A stretch of DNA of 64,000 nucleotides from Boswellia sacra (GCA_013180625.2 SNVD02013873.1:1-64000), one strand, 5' to 3'; shown: positions 13,961-25,922, numbered from the stretch's first letter. Notes: a model not told the origin generated them from the letters alone. Numbers and translations: made by a program.

Positions 13961-14991
13961 TCATCAGTCAAAGGCCTAACAATTCTCTTTCTTAATCTCT
14001 TCCTCTTCCTTAGGGCTAAAATCGTTCTTGATCTTGAAGGTTCTATATATTAAGTGTGCAACCAAAGTCCCATATTGGCTAGACATGGGGAAGATCATGG
14101 ACATATAAGTATGGATAAACACTCCATTGGTATGAGGCATTTTGGATAGAATCTAAAAGAAAATCCATGGGAGCTTGATCCCAAAGTGGACGATATCATA
14201 CCAATGTGGAGTTTTGGGAGGTCCATAGTCAACCAATAAGTGGGATGACTTAGCCAGGAGAATACGTGATGAAAATTTTCAGAGTACCGAACAAAGTTGT
14301 TGGACCCCCAGATCCGTGGTTGAGCTTTATTTGATAACTTGATAGAGCAAGCTCTTGAGGTAGCCAAGGTCTCGATGAAGCAGACAGATGGATGATTGTT
14401 TAAAGGGAGGCTCAAAAAAAAAAAAAAACATACAGGATAGTATGGTCCTTTGTTTGGGGGGATTGTTAGGTGTGTAACCAAAGTCCCACATTGGCTAGAC
14501 ATGGGGAAGATCATGAGCATATAAGTATAGACAAACACTCCATTGGACTAAGGCCTTTTGGGTAGAATCCAAAAGCAAATCTATGAGGGTTTAGGCCCAA
14601 AGTGGATAATATCGAGTTTTGAGTGGTCCATAGTCCCCCAACAGGTTCAACGAATCTCCTCAGGAGTCTTCCCTTTCATCAAGTCTGTAATTTGTTGACT
14701 CAGATAGTTTGAAGCTAAAAGCACATCGTAGAGAATGTCTGTGTTAAATGAAGTCACGAAGTTTTTCTCCCACTCTTCCACTTGATCATCTTTGGTTTCA
14801 TCGCTTGTGGCATGCTGCATGCACCACTCCAACACTTTGGCTAGGGTTGGCTCGTCCACAAGGCTGAGTGGAATCTCGTTGCCAGTGCAACCGTCTTCGA
14901 CAATATTTTTGATGGTTATAGATTGCATGATGACAGTCTCCTCTACCTCATAAGGGTGGCCATCAGAAGACTTGAGTTTCAAAATTGGCAT
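13961..14991 (-). pseudogene. SKP1-A: SKP1-like (SCF adaptor) pseudogene split by a TRIM-like element
   Basis: Read on the minus strand from ATG at 14991. The N-terminal half is SKP1-like: MPILKLKSSDGHPYEVEE, then TIKNIVEDG, VLEWCMQHA and FVTSFNTDILYDVLLASNYL. SKP1 proteins (~155-160 aa) bridge cullin-1 and F-box proteins in ubiquitin ligases. Three lesions are visible. Residues around NIPALLDRLC, present in the sister copies, are deleted. A 600 bp element (14044-14643) interrupts the coding sequence after KTPEEIR. The C-terminal tail (13961-14040, [18 protein letters not shown]) has TAG where SKP1-C has the Trp codon of NCWAF. It is intronless and cannot make a normal SKP1; an N-terminal BTB-like fragment could still be expressed. 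Confidence 0.85.
14044..14643 (+). mobile_element. TRIM-like retroelement inside SKP1-A
   Basis: Two direct ~180 bp repeats (about 14048-14236 and 14464-14643) begin around TGTTAGGTGTGTAACCAAAG (mutated in the left copy) and contain CATTGGCTAGACATGGGGAA. They enclose ~230 bases with no coding capacity. A purine run GGGGGGAT just before the right repeat fits a polypurine tract. The right repeat ends CCCCCAACA. GGTTC on both sides (14039-14043, 14644-14648) is the target-site duplication, and removing the element restores the SKP1 frame order seen in the sister copies. No clear primer-binding site was found. Confidence 0.8.
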
Positions 14992-15889
14992 AGATGATAT
15001 CTAAAAGCTTTGAAATATGTGTTGAATGATTTTTTAGGGAAGCTAACGAAGCAAAGAAGTTTTGAGTGAATGTAAAAACTTCAAGTTTGTGTATGTGTAT
15101 TTATATGGGCTAGAATGTAAAACTGATACAAGAAATGACTTGGACAAATTAAGGAATTTCTTGTCAAAATATGATTTGTACAATCAAATATATTAGAGAA
15201 GCCTATAGGACGTTTCAATAAGGATAGATTTGATTGATACAAGAGTTTGAGTCAAAGAAAGTAATACTTTTCCTTGTCAGAATGGGAGTCTATATATGCA
15301 AATATATTTAGGAGAAGCCAATGACAATTTTATAACGATTTATCTTTCATAACGTGGAATATTTTCAGTTTAATCTTGATTTAATGTATGAGAAGCAAAA
15401 GCAGATTAAGCATGAAAACAAGACCCAAAGCAAAGCAACTATAATTAACTTCTTGTTAAATTAACGCCACCTTGTTACATCAGAGCTCAAAGACTCATTT
15501 CTAGGCCCATTAAATGTTGTATGGTCTACGCAGATTAATTAAACGAGGTGTTTTAAGCGGTGATAACCGTAAAACAAAAAAAAAAAAAAATCAATTTAAT
15601 AAAGAAGGCTAAATGATGGGTTAATAAATGAGTCATATCATATATACAAAAATCTGTAGAGTTTATATGTATCGGTGTAGCAAAAGTCCACATTCATATT
15701 ATAAGGTCCTCTCAGTCTCAACTCAATAAAATTCTATCATTTGTTTAATTTCTGATAGGCTACAAATGTCTTTGAGACGCTTATATACTCTTTCAAAGAA
15801 TCAACCAGCTAGACTTACTACCAATTCCACATGGAAAATTAACAATATTTTGCATGTGTTTTCCATAAAAAAATTAACACACATGCATG
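14992..15889. other. Spacer between SKP1-A and the NPF fragment
   Basis: No gene. Contains the probable minus-strand SKP1-A promoter next to 14991. From about 15290 on it is duplicated at 26160 onward, and it is related to 24360-25115. Confidence 0.55.
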
Positions 15890-16140
15890 TTAATAAAATT
15901 TCCAAGCCCAATCGCCAAGATATTAATTGCTGATGCGTACAAGTTCTTTGATTCACAGGAAACAAATCAATCATGAACTCATACAATATCATCTTGGGCA
16001 AGTCCTTCCATAAATAATAATAGAAGTCAAAACGCTGCCAATGTCAGTTAGTTCTCCGAAAAGGTCAAACCAAAATGTACCACACAAAACCAAGATGAGA
16101 TTGCTCTCTATCGGCCATAATGGGATTTCGATAAGTCGAC
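15890..16140 (-). pseudogene. NPF fragment A': exon 3 tail fused to exon 4 middle
   Basis: On the minus strand, exon-3-like sequence (SNLILVLCGTFWFDLFGELTD) at about 16140-16010 is joined directly to exon-4-like sequence (FMEGLAQDD, then in another frame FMIDLFP and GLGNF-like) at about 16008-15890. The junction lies inside both exons and not at an exon border, so it is a genomic deletion and not a processed copy. It has a frameshift and an in-frame stop and is not functional. Related fragments are at 25116-25330, 26750-27000 and 38403-38640. Confidence 0.75.
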
Positions 16141-16870
16141 ATTTTTTTTGATGTTTGTCAAGTTGCGGGAAGGATTTTAAAAAAAATTGTCTGAGTAGAT
16201 TCATTAACTGTTGTGTTAGCAACAACTTGACAATTACGATTGGATTAAAAATTAGAATAACCCTTATAAACTTAACTACCTTCTGTATTTCTCATAGGGA
16301 TGCATATTTTGTAATGCGGCATTTAATCTTGAATGTAGGAGAAGCGGAAGCAAAGTATGAAAAAAAGAACCCAAACTTATTATTATTATTATAGTTGTTG
16401 AATAAGGCCCAAATAGTTACTTTTAAGGCTCCGGGATGTTTCTAGGTCTACTACATTTTGGTTAACAGTCCACCACCTATTAAAAGACGTTGTTTTAACA
16501 AGCGAAATTCATATTCCCGAACCCACTCAGCTCCATAAATTCCACAGCTTACTCAAAGTGCCTTGGGAACCCCATCACTTATTCAAAGAATCGCTTACCA
16601 ACGAGAAGGTCACAAATTCACCCTCCAATTCCAACTCTTACCTTTCAATCATCACATGTATATATATATATAGCAATTATTTAATAATAAAATTATATAA
16701 CCAGTAATTACATATACTTCAAGCACACAACTCAAGCAAATTACTTCTAAAAATACCCTAATAGCTGATTATTTTGATGATAACTTTTAGTAAGATATAT
16801 AAAGAGTACTTGTACGATAATATTGTGCACTAAATTTGTATCAGAGAGCTAACTCAATTTGATGGGTTAA
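16141..16870. other. 3' flank of NPF2, shared with other units
   Basis: No gene. From about 16464 it matches bases 1-660 of the window and 27315-27720. A short (TA)n run lies near 16660-16672. Confidence 0.55.
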
Positions 16871-18504
16871 TTACTTTATAAAGGCTGCGAGAATTTCTGG
16901 AAGACATCTAGATTGCCTGCTGTCATCGCTTGGTCTCCTTGCGTTGACATGATCTGAATCAGCTGTGTACTCCTTTTTATAGTAGAAAATAAGTGATATG
17001 CACGAGTGACAGCACAAGTTGACCGAAGCAACGATTATTAGTATCCTGAAGTACTCCTCCAGGCAAAGGTTGACAACGCTACAGATTTTGCTGTTTCCAT
17101 AAAGAATTAAGGGATTACCGAAATTTCCAAGTCCAATCACAAAGTTATTTAATGCTGATAAATAGTACTTCCTTGTGTCAGGGAACAGATCGGCCATGAA
17201 GTCATCCAGTCCATCTTTAGCAAGTCCTTCCATAAAACCCAACAAGCAGAACTGTGGAACAAGCCAAAAGATGCTCATTGTCTCGCATTCATGAAGCTTT
17301 GAAGCACGAATTGCCTCAACCCGCCATGCAACAATGAAACAAGGCACAGATAGCAGCATTCCAAGCCACATTCTCACCAATTTGGCCTTTCCCTGTTTAG
17401 GTTTTGGAACCCATTTTACAAGTAATAACTCAAACAGAAGAGAGATCATTTTACATGATACAGACTGAATTATCACCAAGGAAGGAAGATATTCTTCATG
17501 AATCCTCATACTTTCTCCCTGTAAAGGAAAAAAGATCTTCCCTGCTGATAGAATCACACCAAACAAAACGAAGATAGACCACATCCAGCCCATCTTTCGA
17601 ATATATTTTAATTTCCCGCTATGCGCTCTTTCTTCTTGTTCTGGACTAGTACCGGAATCTCCATCCTGCTTTCTGTTATTCATATAATTTCATAAATTAA
17701 TTTACAATGGCCAAAATTAATTATAACAAAGTTAGACAATCAGAGGGACAGTACCTTATAATGATCCTTTTCATTTTAACTAGGAAGGCATTAAGATTAC
17801 GGCGAATACTAGCGAAAAGGCTGCCAATGTCAGTTAGCTCTCCAGAAAGGTAAAACCAAAGAGTACCACACAAGATCAAGATAAGACTGCTCGCAGTCGC
17901 ACATAACGGGACTATAAAAATAAGCTTTTGTGAATCAATTATATCTGGCACAACGAACCAGTAGGTCACGAACGCAGCAACTGCACTAAAAGTCCAGACA
18001 ATACGGCACCATACATTTTTTCGAGCTATGACTCGATCCTCATCTATGTTTGCTGGATCCGGTTCACATTTTCTGAATTGTTCAACAATAAATTCTCCTA
18101 GAACAGGTTGAACTCCAGCATGAGCGAGTTCTAATAGCAGAATCCCCGTTGTGTCGTATGCAAGATCTCCTTCAGTCTCCCAACGTAATCGCTTCAAACC
18201 TTGCAACAACAGGTTCAAACCCTGCAACAACAGTTAATTAATGTGTTGATTAATTAATTAAACTATAATTAGTAAGATGAGAAATCCTTAACGTTAACCA
18301 GAGTCAATAAGACAATATCCCGGTTATGTTGTGTGCCAACAGTAATTTTCCTTCTTTAGACGTACACGAAGTAATCCAGTAACAGGATTCTTCTTTAGGT
18401 ACGTAAAGAAGCAATTGCCCCAAACCCTGCAACAACAATTGTTAATGTGTGGAAATTTATTGACTCTGGTTAACGTTAAGGATTTCTCATTGTACTAATT
18501 ATAG

Positions 18505-18552
<48 letters not shown>

Positions 18553-20812
18553 AACTTGGGAATGATATCAAGTATAGTACTTTCCACCGCGCGTGGTTGT
18601 TAACATATATATGTAAAATTAATAAGATCAAATGAGATGCATAATTTCAAATAGTTGCTACAAGACATACTTACAAAACAATAGCAGAAAGTCGAAACTA
18701 GGATAACTAGGAGACCACTCAATAGGGATTTGGACATGGATTTCAAAACAAGAAGCTCTAGTAAAGGTGATGCACCCTGCAGAGTCATCGAAATAATCGC
18801 AGCTTTCATGATATGATCTTTCTCCTCATACTCCTTCGAAGGATCAGTGAAATATGTTATCGATAAACGCAATATTGAATAATCAATTAACTTGTCGCTG
18901 AACAGCAACCCTGAAAATTAATTAATAAATTAAAAAAGTCAGTAGTGGGGCTTTTAATCAAACAAATATTTCGCTTTGAACAGCAATATATTATCAATTA
19001 TCATCATCAAATTGAAGTAATAAATATTTAATAGCTCCAGATGAGTATTGGACAATCATTTCCAAAAGAGAATTACTTTTTTTTTTCTTCACCCCACCAA
19101 AATTATTTATTTACACCTGACATACCAAACAAACATAAATTTAAAATTTATCTTATTGAAAAACTATTAAGTTACATATATAAGATAGGATAAGGTAATA
19201 ATCTATGGTTCAATCGTTTTAGATTTTAGTAAATATAATTACATGTCTAAACTTAAAAACTAGCCTTTTGAGTGGAGAGATTAACATTATTAATATATAA
19301 ATTTTAAAAATTTATTTAAAAGTATTAAATGTGTAACAATTCGACAATCCATCACTTTCGATGATAAACCCAATAACCCCCTCAGAACTATTAACTATGG
19401 AATAACTCAACAATCCACGCTACCAAATAAAATATTTTTTACTAACCTAACTGCTTTGATTCTGAGCCTTCATATATAGTTAGGCCATCATTGGTGTTTG
19501 TATATTAGCGAGGCAACTCTTTCCCGTCTTGGTCAAGCGCGACTCATGAAATACTGTGATTCATAATTTTATTCATTATCTCTCTTATTTATTTGCAATT
19601 CTTATAATATAATTACCACTAATGTTCATGCTCATAGTAACAACTTTTTCCTCTATGATACACAAATATAAATGAGATGGGATATTTTAACTTATTTTTT
19701 TTCCTTAAAACTAGACATCAATTAATGGTCATTAATCCCACCTAATTTATTTGTTAAAATTAAAATAAAAAATTTTAATTTTAATGATGCCAACTTATCA
19801 AATATATGTCTTTACAATTGGATATAACAATGGAAGGTAGCTGGGTTGGAATGAAAAATAACTGCTAATTTTCCTTTTCATTTTCCCATCATTGGCGTTG
19901 TAGAAAATCAAGGGTCATAGAAGAGTATAAAAAATTTGAGTTAAAAATTAAATCCATATAAATTTAAGTCAACTTTTTGACTTTAAACTAGAGTTTAATT
20001 TTTAATCATTCATTTAGTGGTTGAGATAAGTGACATAGAAATTCTATCACTTACTACTCTATTTGTCCTATATTCTAATGCCATTTGTTTCAATGACTGA
20101 TAAATCTAAAATTCTATGAGAAGATTACACGATAGTATTTTGGGAAATTGCTTCGCTAACCTCTATATATCAACGAGTGTGATATATAGGAGAAACCATG
20201 AGTAGCATCACACTCTGAAATTGTTTGATGACTTTGATCTACATGATGACATCAAGATCAAAAGAAAACTCCAAAAATAAGAATTAAAAAGGCTTCACGC
20301 AATTTAAATTGCAATCCGGAATATTGAACATAAATATCAAGTTCAGAAAAACTAGATATGTATATCTAAGAAAATAAATAAATAAACGCGTACAACAGAA
20401 AGTTATAAATAAATTGCGATTAGTGAGCGAATAAGGGAGAAAAAAAGAAGAGATACTACAAGAAAGAGTCGTTTTAATTTCTAATGGTGCTCAATTTGGT
20501 TTTTCTTGAACTTTTTATGCTTTGCCAATTAAAAAAAAAAACCTGAGAGAGAGAGAGAGATGAATAGCAAATGGGCGACGATCAAGAGTAACTAGCTAAT
20601 TATATATGAGCTGAAGTGAAACAATTATGTAAGCAGCAAAATGCTGAGCAAAGAAAAAAGAGAATGGTTTTGGTTAGCCAATGTGTTACTTATATACCTG
20701 AGGCAAAGAAGACGGCCTTAGAGAAACAGAAGTAATAGCGTACACAGGATCTGAACTTGCTCCAGATGTCCACAAGTCTTGTGGTTTTGGATGAAGAATT
20801 AGTAGAATTCAT
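16871..20812 (-). CDS. NPF2: divergent NRT1/PTR (NPF/POT) family transporter, 4 exons, 539 aa
   Basis: Model on the minus strand: exon 1 20812-20698 (MNSTNSSSKTTRLVDIW), exon 2 18910-18675, exon 3 18221-17755, exon 4 17672-16871. All junctions are GT-AG and in phase (115, 236, 467, 802 nt). The start was chosen because it aligns with the NPF1 and NPF3 starts; the frame is open further upstream. It is a multi-pass membrane carrier of the NPF fold, with HAGVQPVLGEFIVEQF near residue 160, SIFWLVPQFCLLGFMEG and GLGNFGNPLILYG in exon 4. As in NPF1, TM1 has FSDKLIDYS and no ExxE[R/K] motif. Intron 2 contains a duplicated exon 3 start with its own acceptor at 18427, which could compete in splicing. 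Substrate unknown. Confidence 0.82.
18259..18506. repeat. 50 bp inverted repeat in NPF2 intron 2
   Basis: The arms are about 18259-18308 and 18457-18506. They are reverse complements with only about two mismatches (core CCTTAACGTTAACCAGAGTC). NPF1 intron 2 carries this sequence once in the left-arm orientation (2048-2098). NPF3 carries it once in the right-arm orientation (about 29170-29215). NPF2 has both, around the exon 3 fragment. Confidence 0.9.
18311..18426 (-). pseudogene. Duplicated 5' part of NPF exon 3 inside NPF2 intron 2
   Basis: On the minus strand it begins with a normal-looking acceptor TTGTTGTTGCAG and reads GLGQLLLYVPKEESCYWITS, then KEGKLLLAHNITGIL, before meeting a TGA. 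It is almost identical to the start of NPF3 exon 3 (29140-29025) and unlike the exon 3 that NPF2 itself uses. If spliced in, it would truncate the protein at about 160 residues. Confidence 0.85.
18505..18550. repeat. (TA)n microsatellite in NPF2 intron 2
   Basis: About 23 TA units. NPF3 has a (TG)n(TA)n tract at the matching place (29239-29291), and NPF1 has none. This links the two introns by descent. Confidence 0.95.
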
Positions 20813-21671
20813 TTCGGTTAATTGTTGCAGAAGGCAATCAAGCTTCCCAAGTTGTCGATGAGGATGTAACTTTGGTGTTCCAGTTTTATCACATGACCAC
20901 GTGGAGGAAGACAAGCGAGCATCAAATTATTCCTCTTTTTCTCACTTTATTTTACTCAGTTTCTTTTCGTTTTTCTTTCTTTCTTTAATTAATCTACTTA
21001 ATCTGTTATCCCTTACTTTATATTGGAAAAATATATGAACACCCCTGAGGTTTAATGTTTTTCTACAGAGGACAGTCCAAAACTAAAAACTATTCGTTCT
21101 TGGGTCACACAAAAATTAAAATATCTATTTGCTGTTATGTATAATTACAACTTGCATATACTTAGATTAAATAAATATATATCAAGTAGTTAATATGATA
21201 TAAACATTGAAGACCGGAGTAAGAAAAGTTAGGGAAATGAAAGCAAGTGAAATAGAGGTAAGATCAATAAGGGAGAGATAAGTAAGAAAGAGATCAAAAT
21301 AGCAGCAAGTGATATGCGTTTTGAGGCTGGAAGAGCAACTCAAGTATGCCTCTCATTTGAGTCATTTCATGCACCCAAGCCTTTGTATACAAGTCTTGTG
21401 GCCACTACTTTTTGACTTTTGTGGGAGACAATTAAGTGGCTTGCTTCAATTGTTGTTCATTTGATCGGTGTAATTTGACACAAAATATGCGAAATCAATC
21501 TTAAAAACATCATTATGATAACTCTGAAAATTCATGTAAATTTAGTTTTTTAAAATTTCAATTACTTGGGAAGGCATTTTGGTATTAAAAAAAGTGTGCA
21601 GAATAATAATTTATTTTTTAAATTTTATCTAGTGATCTGAGTATTTTTACAAATGCAAATAGCCCTACCCA
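20813..21671. other. NPF2 promoter region and upstream spacer
   Basis: Closely similar to 31574-32425 upstream of NPF3, including a pyrimidine-rich stretch (20935-20990) suited to a leader. No gene seen. Confidence 0.55.
21016..21022 (-). promoter_or_regulatory. Candidate TATA box of NPF2
   Basis: TATAAAG on the minus strand, about 205 nt before the ATG. The same motif at the same distance is kept in NPF3 (31777-31783). The transcription start is not known. Confidence 0.4.
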
Positions 21672-22548
21672 TCGGCGGACCTGCACTTGGATCAAAGGGG
21701 GCCCAGGCCTCCACTGAAAATTTAAAATTTTATTACACCCTCTTAAATTTCAACTATCACAAATATACCCTAATATAAAAATTACTATATTTTAAGAAAT
21801 ATACTTTCTTATAAAAATCACATGATTTTAACAATTATTTCTCATGCTATTTGATTCATCTTTAACTTTAAGTTTTGTTTCTACTAAATTCTCTTAGAGT
21901 TATATAATTGGATGGGTTTCACTCATGTGCCTCTATTTTATGATATATATACTCATAAAATTTATTTAGGAGGTATTTAGAATTGAAATATCATGATATA
22001 TGTACTCATATAATTTATTTATAAGGTATTTAGAATATAAATAATCATAATAGATTTGAAAGATTTTTTGCAATATATATGTACACTCATCATCAATATA
22101 AATTTTTATAATTTTCTTTGAATTCAATTCATAACTAATATATTAATTTACATATAATCTTAAATTTAGATAATCAAATAGTATAAAAAATAATTCTCTA
22201 GTTATAGATTATCAAAATCCAAATATTAAATATAAAATAGTAAAACAATGTTATTCAAAACATATTAATTTAGTTATAATCAAAAGACTTTAAAACTTTT
22301 ATATATATAGACTTTATTTATATATATATAAGTTAAAAAACTTTTTCAAAAAATAATATATTACTTTAGTCTTACACACATATATAAAATCAAAAATAAA
22401 AAAAATCATCTGATTTTTTTATTTATCTAAAAATTATTTTAAATATAATTAAATATTAATTATTATATTGAGTTACATATTTATATTAATTCTAAACTAT
22501 ATAGTGCCTCCTCTAAATAAAATTTCTGGTCTGCCATTGGCCCCAACG
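21672..22548. mobile_element. Unclassified ~875 bp insertion with short imperfect inverted ends
   Basis: The flanks AAATAGCCCTACCC and CCCCAACGTATAATAAGTGA are continuous in the NPF3 unit (32428-32455), so this block is an insertion. Its ends, ATCGGCGGACC and GGTCTGCCATTGG, are short imperfect inverted copies. The inside is very AT-rich without coding content. Superfamily not determined. Confidence 0.5.
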
Positions 22549-22893
22549 TATAATAAGTGATTTGTTAGCTTTAGGTTCATACTCTTTCATTTGATTTGTA
22601 TGATTTATCATTACTCTTTACAAATATTGTATAAAAGTAAATTTATATCAATACAAGGGTAAGTTTTTTGAATCAAAGATTCTATCCCAAGGACAATATT
22701 CTTCCAACAGCCAGTGGAATGTGGTTAACGTGCTAGTTTTAGTTTTTGACCGTCCTTCATAGAAAGACACCAAACCTTGATTTTCACTACTTTATATATG
22801 GAACATATAGTGTTCTTTTTCTGGAAAGAAGCGTATGCTAGCTGTTACGGATGGGAAAGGATATAAATAATATGATTCTTATCTTATAGAGAC

Positions 22894-22898
22894 TCTAA
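22894..22898. other. Paralogous empty site of the solo LTR at 32806-36673
   Basis: The sequence GACTCTAATTCTACTATGAG here is uninterrupted. In the next unit the CTAAT is doubled and separated by the 3.87 kb LTR (32801-32805 and 36674-36678). Confidence 0.9.
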
Positions 22899-23451
22899 TT
22901 CTACTATGAGAAATGATTGGCTTTGCATGCATGTGCAAATATATCTCTATTTTGAACAGTAATATTGATCATCATCAAAGTAAAGTAATAAATATTTTAA
23001 CAAACTAAATACTTAAACGAAAACTTTACGAGAGGAGATTTGCGATGCTTGCAGCCTTGGAGAAGAGATTTAAAGTTGTCCACTAACCTAGTTCTAGAGA
23101 TCAAAATTAACGTAACGAAGTAATTTAATTGTCGCAACTTTTGCTTTAATTTACTTAAAGGAATACATTAAGATCCACTTACAAGTTGGGATCAATTGTG
23201 TTACATACGCATAGCAAAAAAAGAATAATTATTTTAATAGTATGATCTCAAAGAATTTTACGGAATCGAGAGAAAAACTCTTTTAGAATTAGAGCTCTTA
23301 ATCGAGAACTTGTCAGTCTTTTAATATAAGAGTTTTATTTGAAAGTAAAGTAATTTTCATAAAAATATTGTTAATTGTGAAATATAAAATTATTAAACTT
23401 AGTTTTTATCTAAACAAAAGAATGATGTACGGTTGCAACGTGGTAAAATAA

Positions 23452-23453
<2 letters not shown>

Positions 23454-23495
<42 letters not shown>
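23454..23495. repeat. (AT)n microsatellite
   Basis: About 20 AT units. A shorter tract is at the matching place in the next unit (37318-37345). Confidence 0.95.
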
Positions 23496-23498
<3 letters not shown>

Positions 23499-23880
23499 AA
23501 ATTAAAAAAAATCATTGAGAAAACCCAAAATTAAGAAGTGCTTTTGAGATTAATTTGCGAAGGGCTTTGAAGACTATTTGTTTCAAATAGCTAGCAGATA
23601 AAATGGTATGTGACAAATAACAGACAAACTTTCAAAAGCATATTAAATAAACACAATTGTTCATCATAATTTAAAATAATTATATATTTTCCTCAAAACA
23701 TTAAATTAATCAATTTACTCTAAATTAAATAAATCCTCCAATCAAACAGTCAAACTAGAATACTACAATTCTACCGCGTTCTTTAACCTTCAACAACTTA
23801 ATTAATCAAAAGATAATCAATATCAAGAAATTCTTAGTTAAAATTAAACTGAATAACTATCTAATCATCTAGAAGTTAAC

Positions 23881-24337
23881 TCATCACTCAAAGGCATAGC
23901 AATTCTCTTTCTTAATCTCCTCCTCTTCCTCCAGGCTAAAATCGTTCTTGATCTTGAAGGTTAGGCAAATCTCCTCAGGAGTTCTTCCTGTTTATCAAGT
24001 CTACAGTTTGTTGACAGAGACGATCAAGCAAGGCTGGGATGTTCAGATAATTTGAAGCCAAGAGCAAGTCGAGGAGAATGTCTATGTTAAATGAAGTCAC
24101 GAAGTTTTTCTCCCACTCTTCCACCTCCTCTTTGGTTTCGGTTTTATCGCTTGTTGCATGCTGCATGCACCACTCCAACACTTCGACCACGGTTGGCCCG
24201 TCCACAAGGATGAGTGGAATCTCGTCGCCAATGTAACCGTCTTTGACAAGATTTTTAATGGTTATGGGCTGCATCATGACAGTCTCCTCAACCTCGAAGG
24301 GTTGGCCATCGAAAGACTTGAGTTTCAAAATCGTCAT
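23881..24337 (-). pseudogene. SKP1-B: SKP1-like gene with C-terminal frameshift
   Basis: Minus strand, intronless, ATG at 24337. Reads MTILKLKSFDGQPFEVEE, TIKNLVKDG, EWCMQHATSDKTETKEEVEE, NIDILLDLLLASNYLNIPAL and LDRLCQQTVDL, then a small indel near 23990 shifts the frame and it stops after 120 residues. The lost ~38 residues correspond to the PEEIR...FSPEEEEEI...WAF tail, which in SKP1 proteins helps bind F-box partners. The tail sequence still exists downstream out of frame, with a further extra base (TCCTCCAGG). The BTB-like N-terminus for cullin binding is complete, so a truncated product is possible. Sequencing error at the indel cannot be excluded. Confidence 0.8.
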
Positions 24338-25115
24338 AGATGATATCTAAAAACTTTGAATAATTTAAAGGGAAACTAATAAAGCAGAGAGGTTTTGAGC
24401 GAATGTGAAAACTTCAAGTATGTGTATGTGTATTTTTATGTTTTAGAATGCAAAACGGATAGAAGAAATGATTTGGATATATTAAGGAATTTCTTGTCAA
24501 AATATGATTTGTATATATAAACATATATATTAGAGAAGCCTAGGACGTTTCAATAAGGATATATGTGATGGATATAAGAGTTGGAGTCAAACGAAGTAAT
24601 ACTTTTCCTTGTCAAAATGGGATTCAATACACGCAAATATATATGGGAGAAGCCAGTGACAATTTAAGAAGGATTTATCTTTCATAACGTGGAATATTTT
24701 CGGTTTAATCTTGATTTAATGTATGATAGAAGCAAAAAGCAAATTAAGCATGAAAACAAGACCTGAAGCAAAGCAACTATAATGGGCTTGTTGTTAAATT
24801 TAGGCCACCTGGTTATTACAGAGCTCAATATTATGTTAATAATTGAGTCGTATCATATATACAAGAATCTGTACAGAAAGGAAAGTTTACATGTATAGGT
24901 AAAGCAGTAGTCCTTATTCATATAATAGGGTCCCTTTAGTCTCAGCTCAATAAAATTCCACCATTATTTTAATTTTTGATTGGCTACAAAAGTCTTTTAG
25001 ACCCAATACTCTTTCAAAGAATCACTCGGCAGCAAGCGTCACAGACTTACTTCCGGTTCCACATGGAAAATTACAATCTTTAGCTAGCGCGCGGTTTCCA
25101 TAAAAAACTAATATG
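24338..25115. other. Spacer between SKP1-B and NPF fragment B'
   Basis: No gene. Similar to 14992-15889. Part of it (from about 24905) is joined directly to the truncated SKP1-C at 38197, showing what was deleted there. Confidence 0.55.
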
Positions 25116-25330
25116 CATGTTAATAAAATTTCCAAGTCCAGTCACGAATGTATTAGTTGCTGATACTTCTTTGATTCAGGAAACAAATCAATCATGAACT
25201 CATCCTTCAATAAATAACAATAGTCGTCAAAACGCTGCCAATACCAGTTTAGTTCTCCGAAAAGGTGAAACCAAAATGTACTGCACAAAACCAAGATAAG
25301 ATTTCTCTCTATCACCCATACTGGGACTTT
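25116..25330 (-). pseudogene. NPF fragment B'
   Basis: Exon-3-like (RNLILVLCSTFWFHLFGEL) joined to exon-4-like (DEFMIDLFPESKKYQQL) sequence. Compared with A', this copy and C' (38403) share an additional deletion removing the EGLAQD segment, so B' and C' are sister copies. Confidence 0.7.
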
Positions 25331-25922
25331 GAGAACTCTGACATTTTGCTTGGTGTAATCAAATATTGGCAAGGAATCTAAAAAATGTCAAATAGAATCG
25401 TTAGCTATTGTGTTAGCAACAACCTCACAATTACGATTGGATTAAAAATTAGAATAATCGTTTTAAACTTTACTACCTTTTGTATTTTTCCTAATTTTAC
25501 AAGGATATATATTTTGTGATGCGGCATTTTTGTTCTTGAATGTAGGAGAAGCGGAAGCAAAGCATGAAACCAATAACCCAAAGCAATTATCATTGTTATG
25601 GTTGTTGAATAAGGCCCAAATCGTTACTTTTAAGGCTTGGGGACGTTTCTAGGCCTACGATTTCTTTGGTTAACAGTCACCGCCTATTAAAAGACGTCCT
25701 TTTAACTAGTGATATTCATATTCCAGAGCCACTCAGCTCTATAAATTCCACAACTTACTCAAAATGCCTTTAGAACAGTATCACTTGCTCAAAGAATCTC
25801 TCGCCAATGGGAAGGTCATAATTCACCCTCCAATTCCAACTCTCACCTTTCAATCATCACATTTAATAAATTGCATGTATGACTAGCACTTATTTAATCA
25901 TACAATTATATAACTAGCAATT
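25331..25922. other. Unit spacer, 3' flank type
   Basis: Related to 16141-16680 and 38640-38880. No gene seen. It ends where NPF intron sequence begins abruptly. Confidence 0.5.

Larger units (their letters stand above)
22549..23880. other. Spacer before SKP1-B, shared unit sequence
   Basis: Matches 32448-32805 plus 36674-37757 of the next unit and, from about 23030, also 12795-13960. No gene. An (AT)n tract lies at 23454-23495. Confidence 0.6.

Noticed and set aside
14095..14538. 147-residue open frame on the minus strand
   Set aside because: It lies entirely in the TRIM-like element, has no recognisable protein content and reads through the terminal repeats.
15890..16230. Possible processed (retro-copied) NPF pseudogene
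   Set aside because: The exon 3/exon 4 junction is inside the exons, there is no poly-A tail or target duplication, and the fragment is shared between tandem units.
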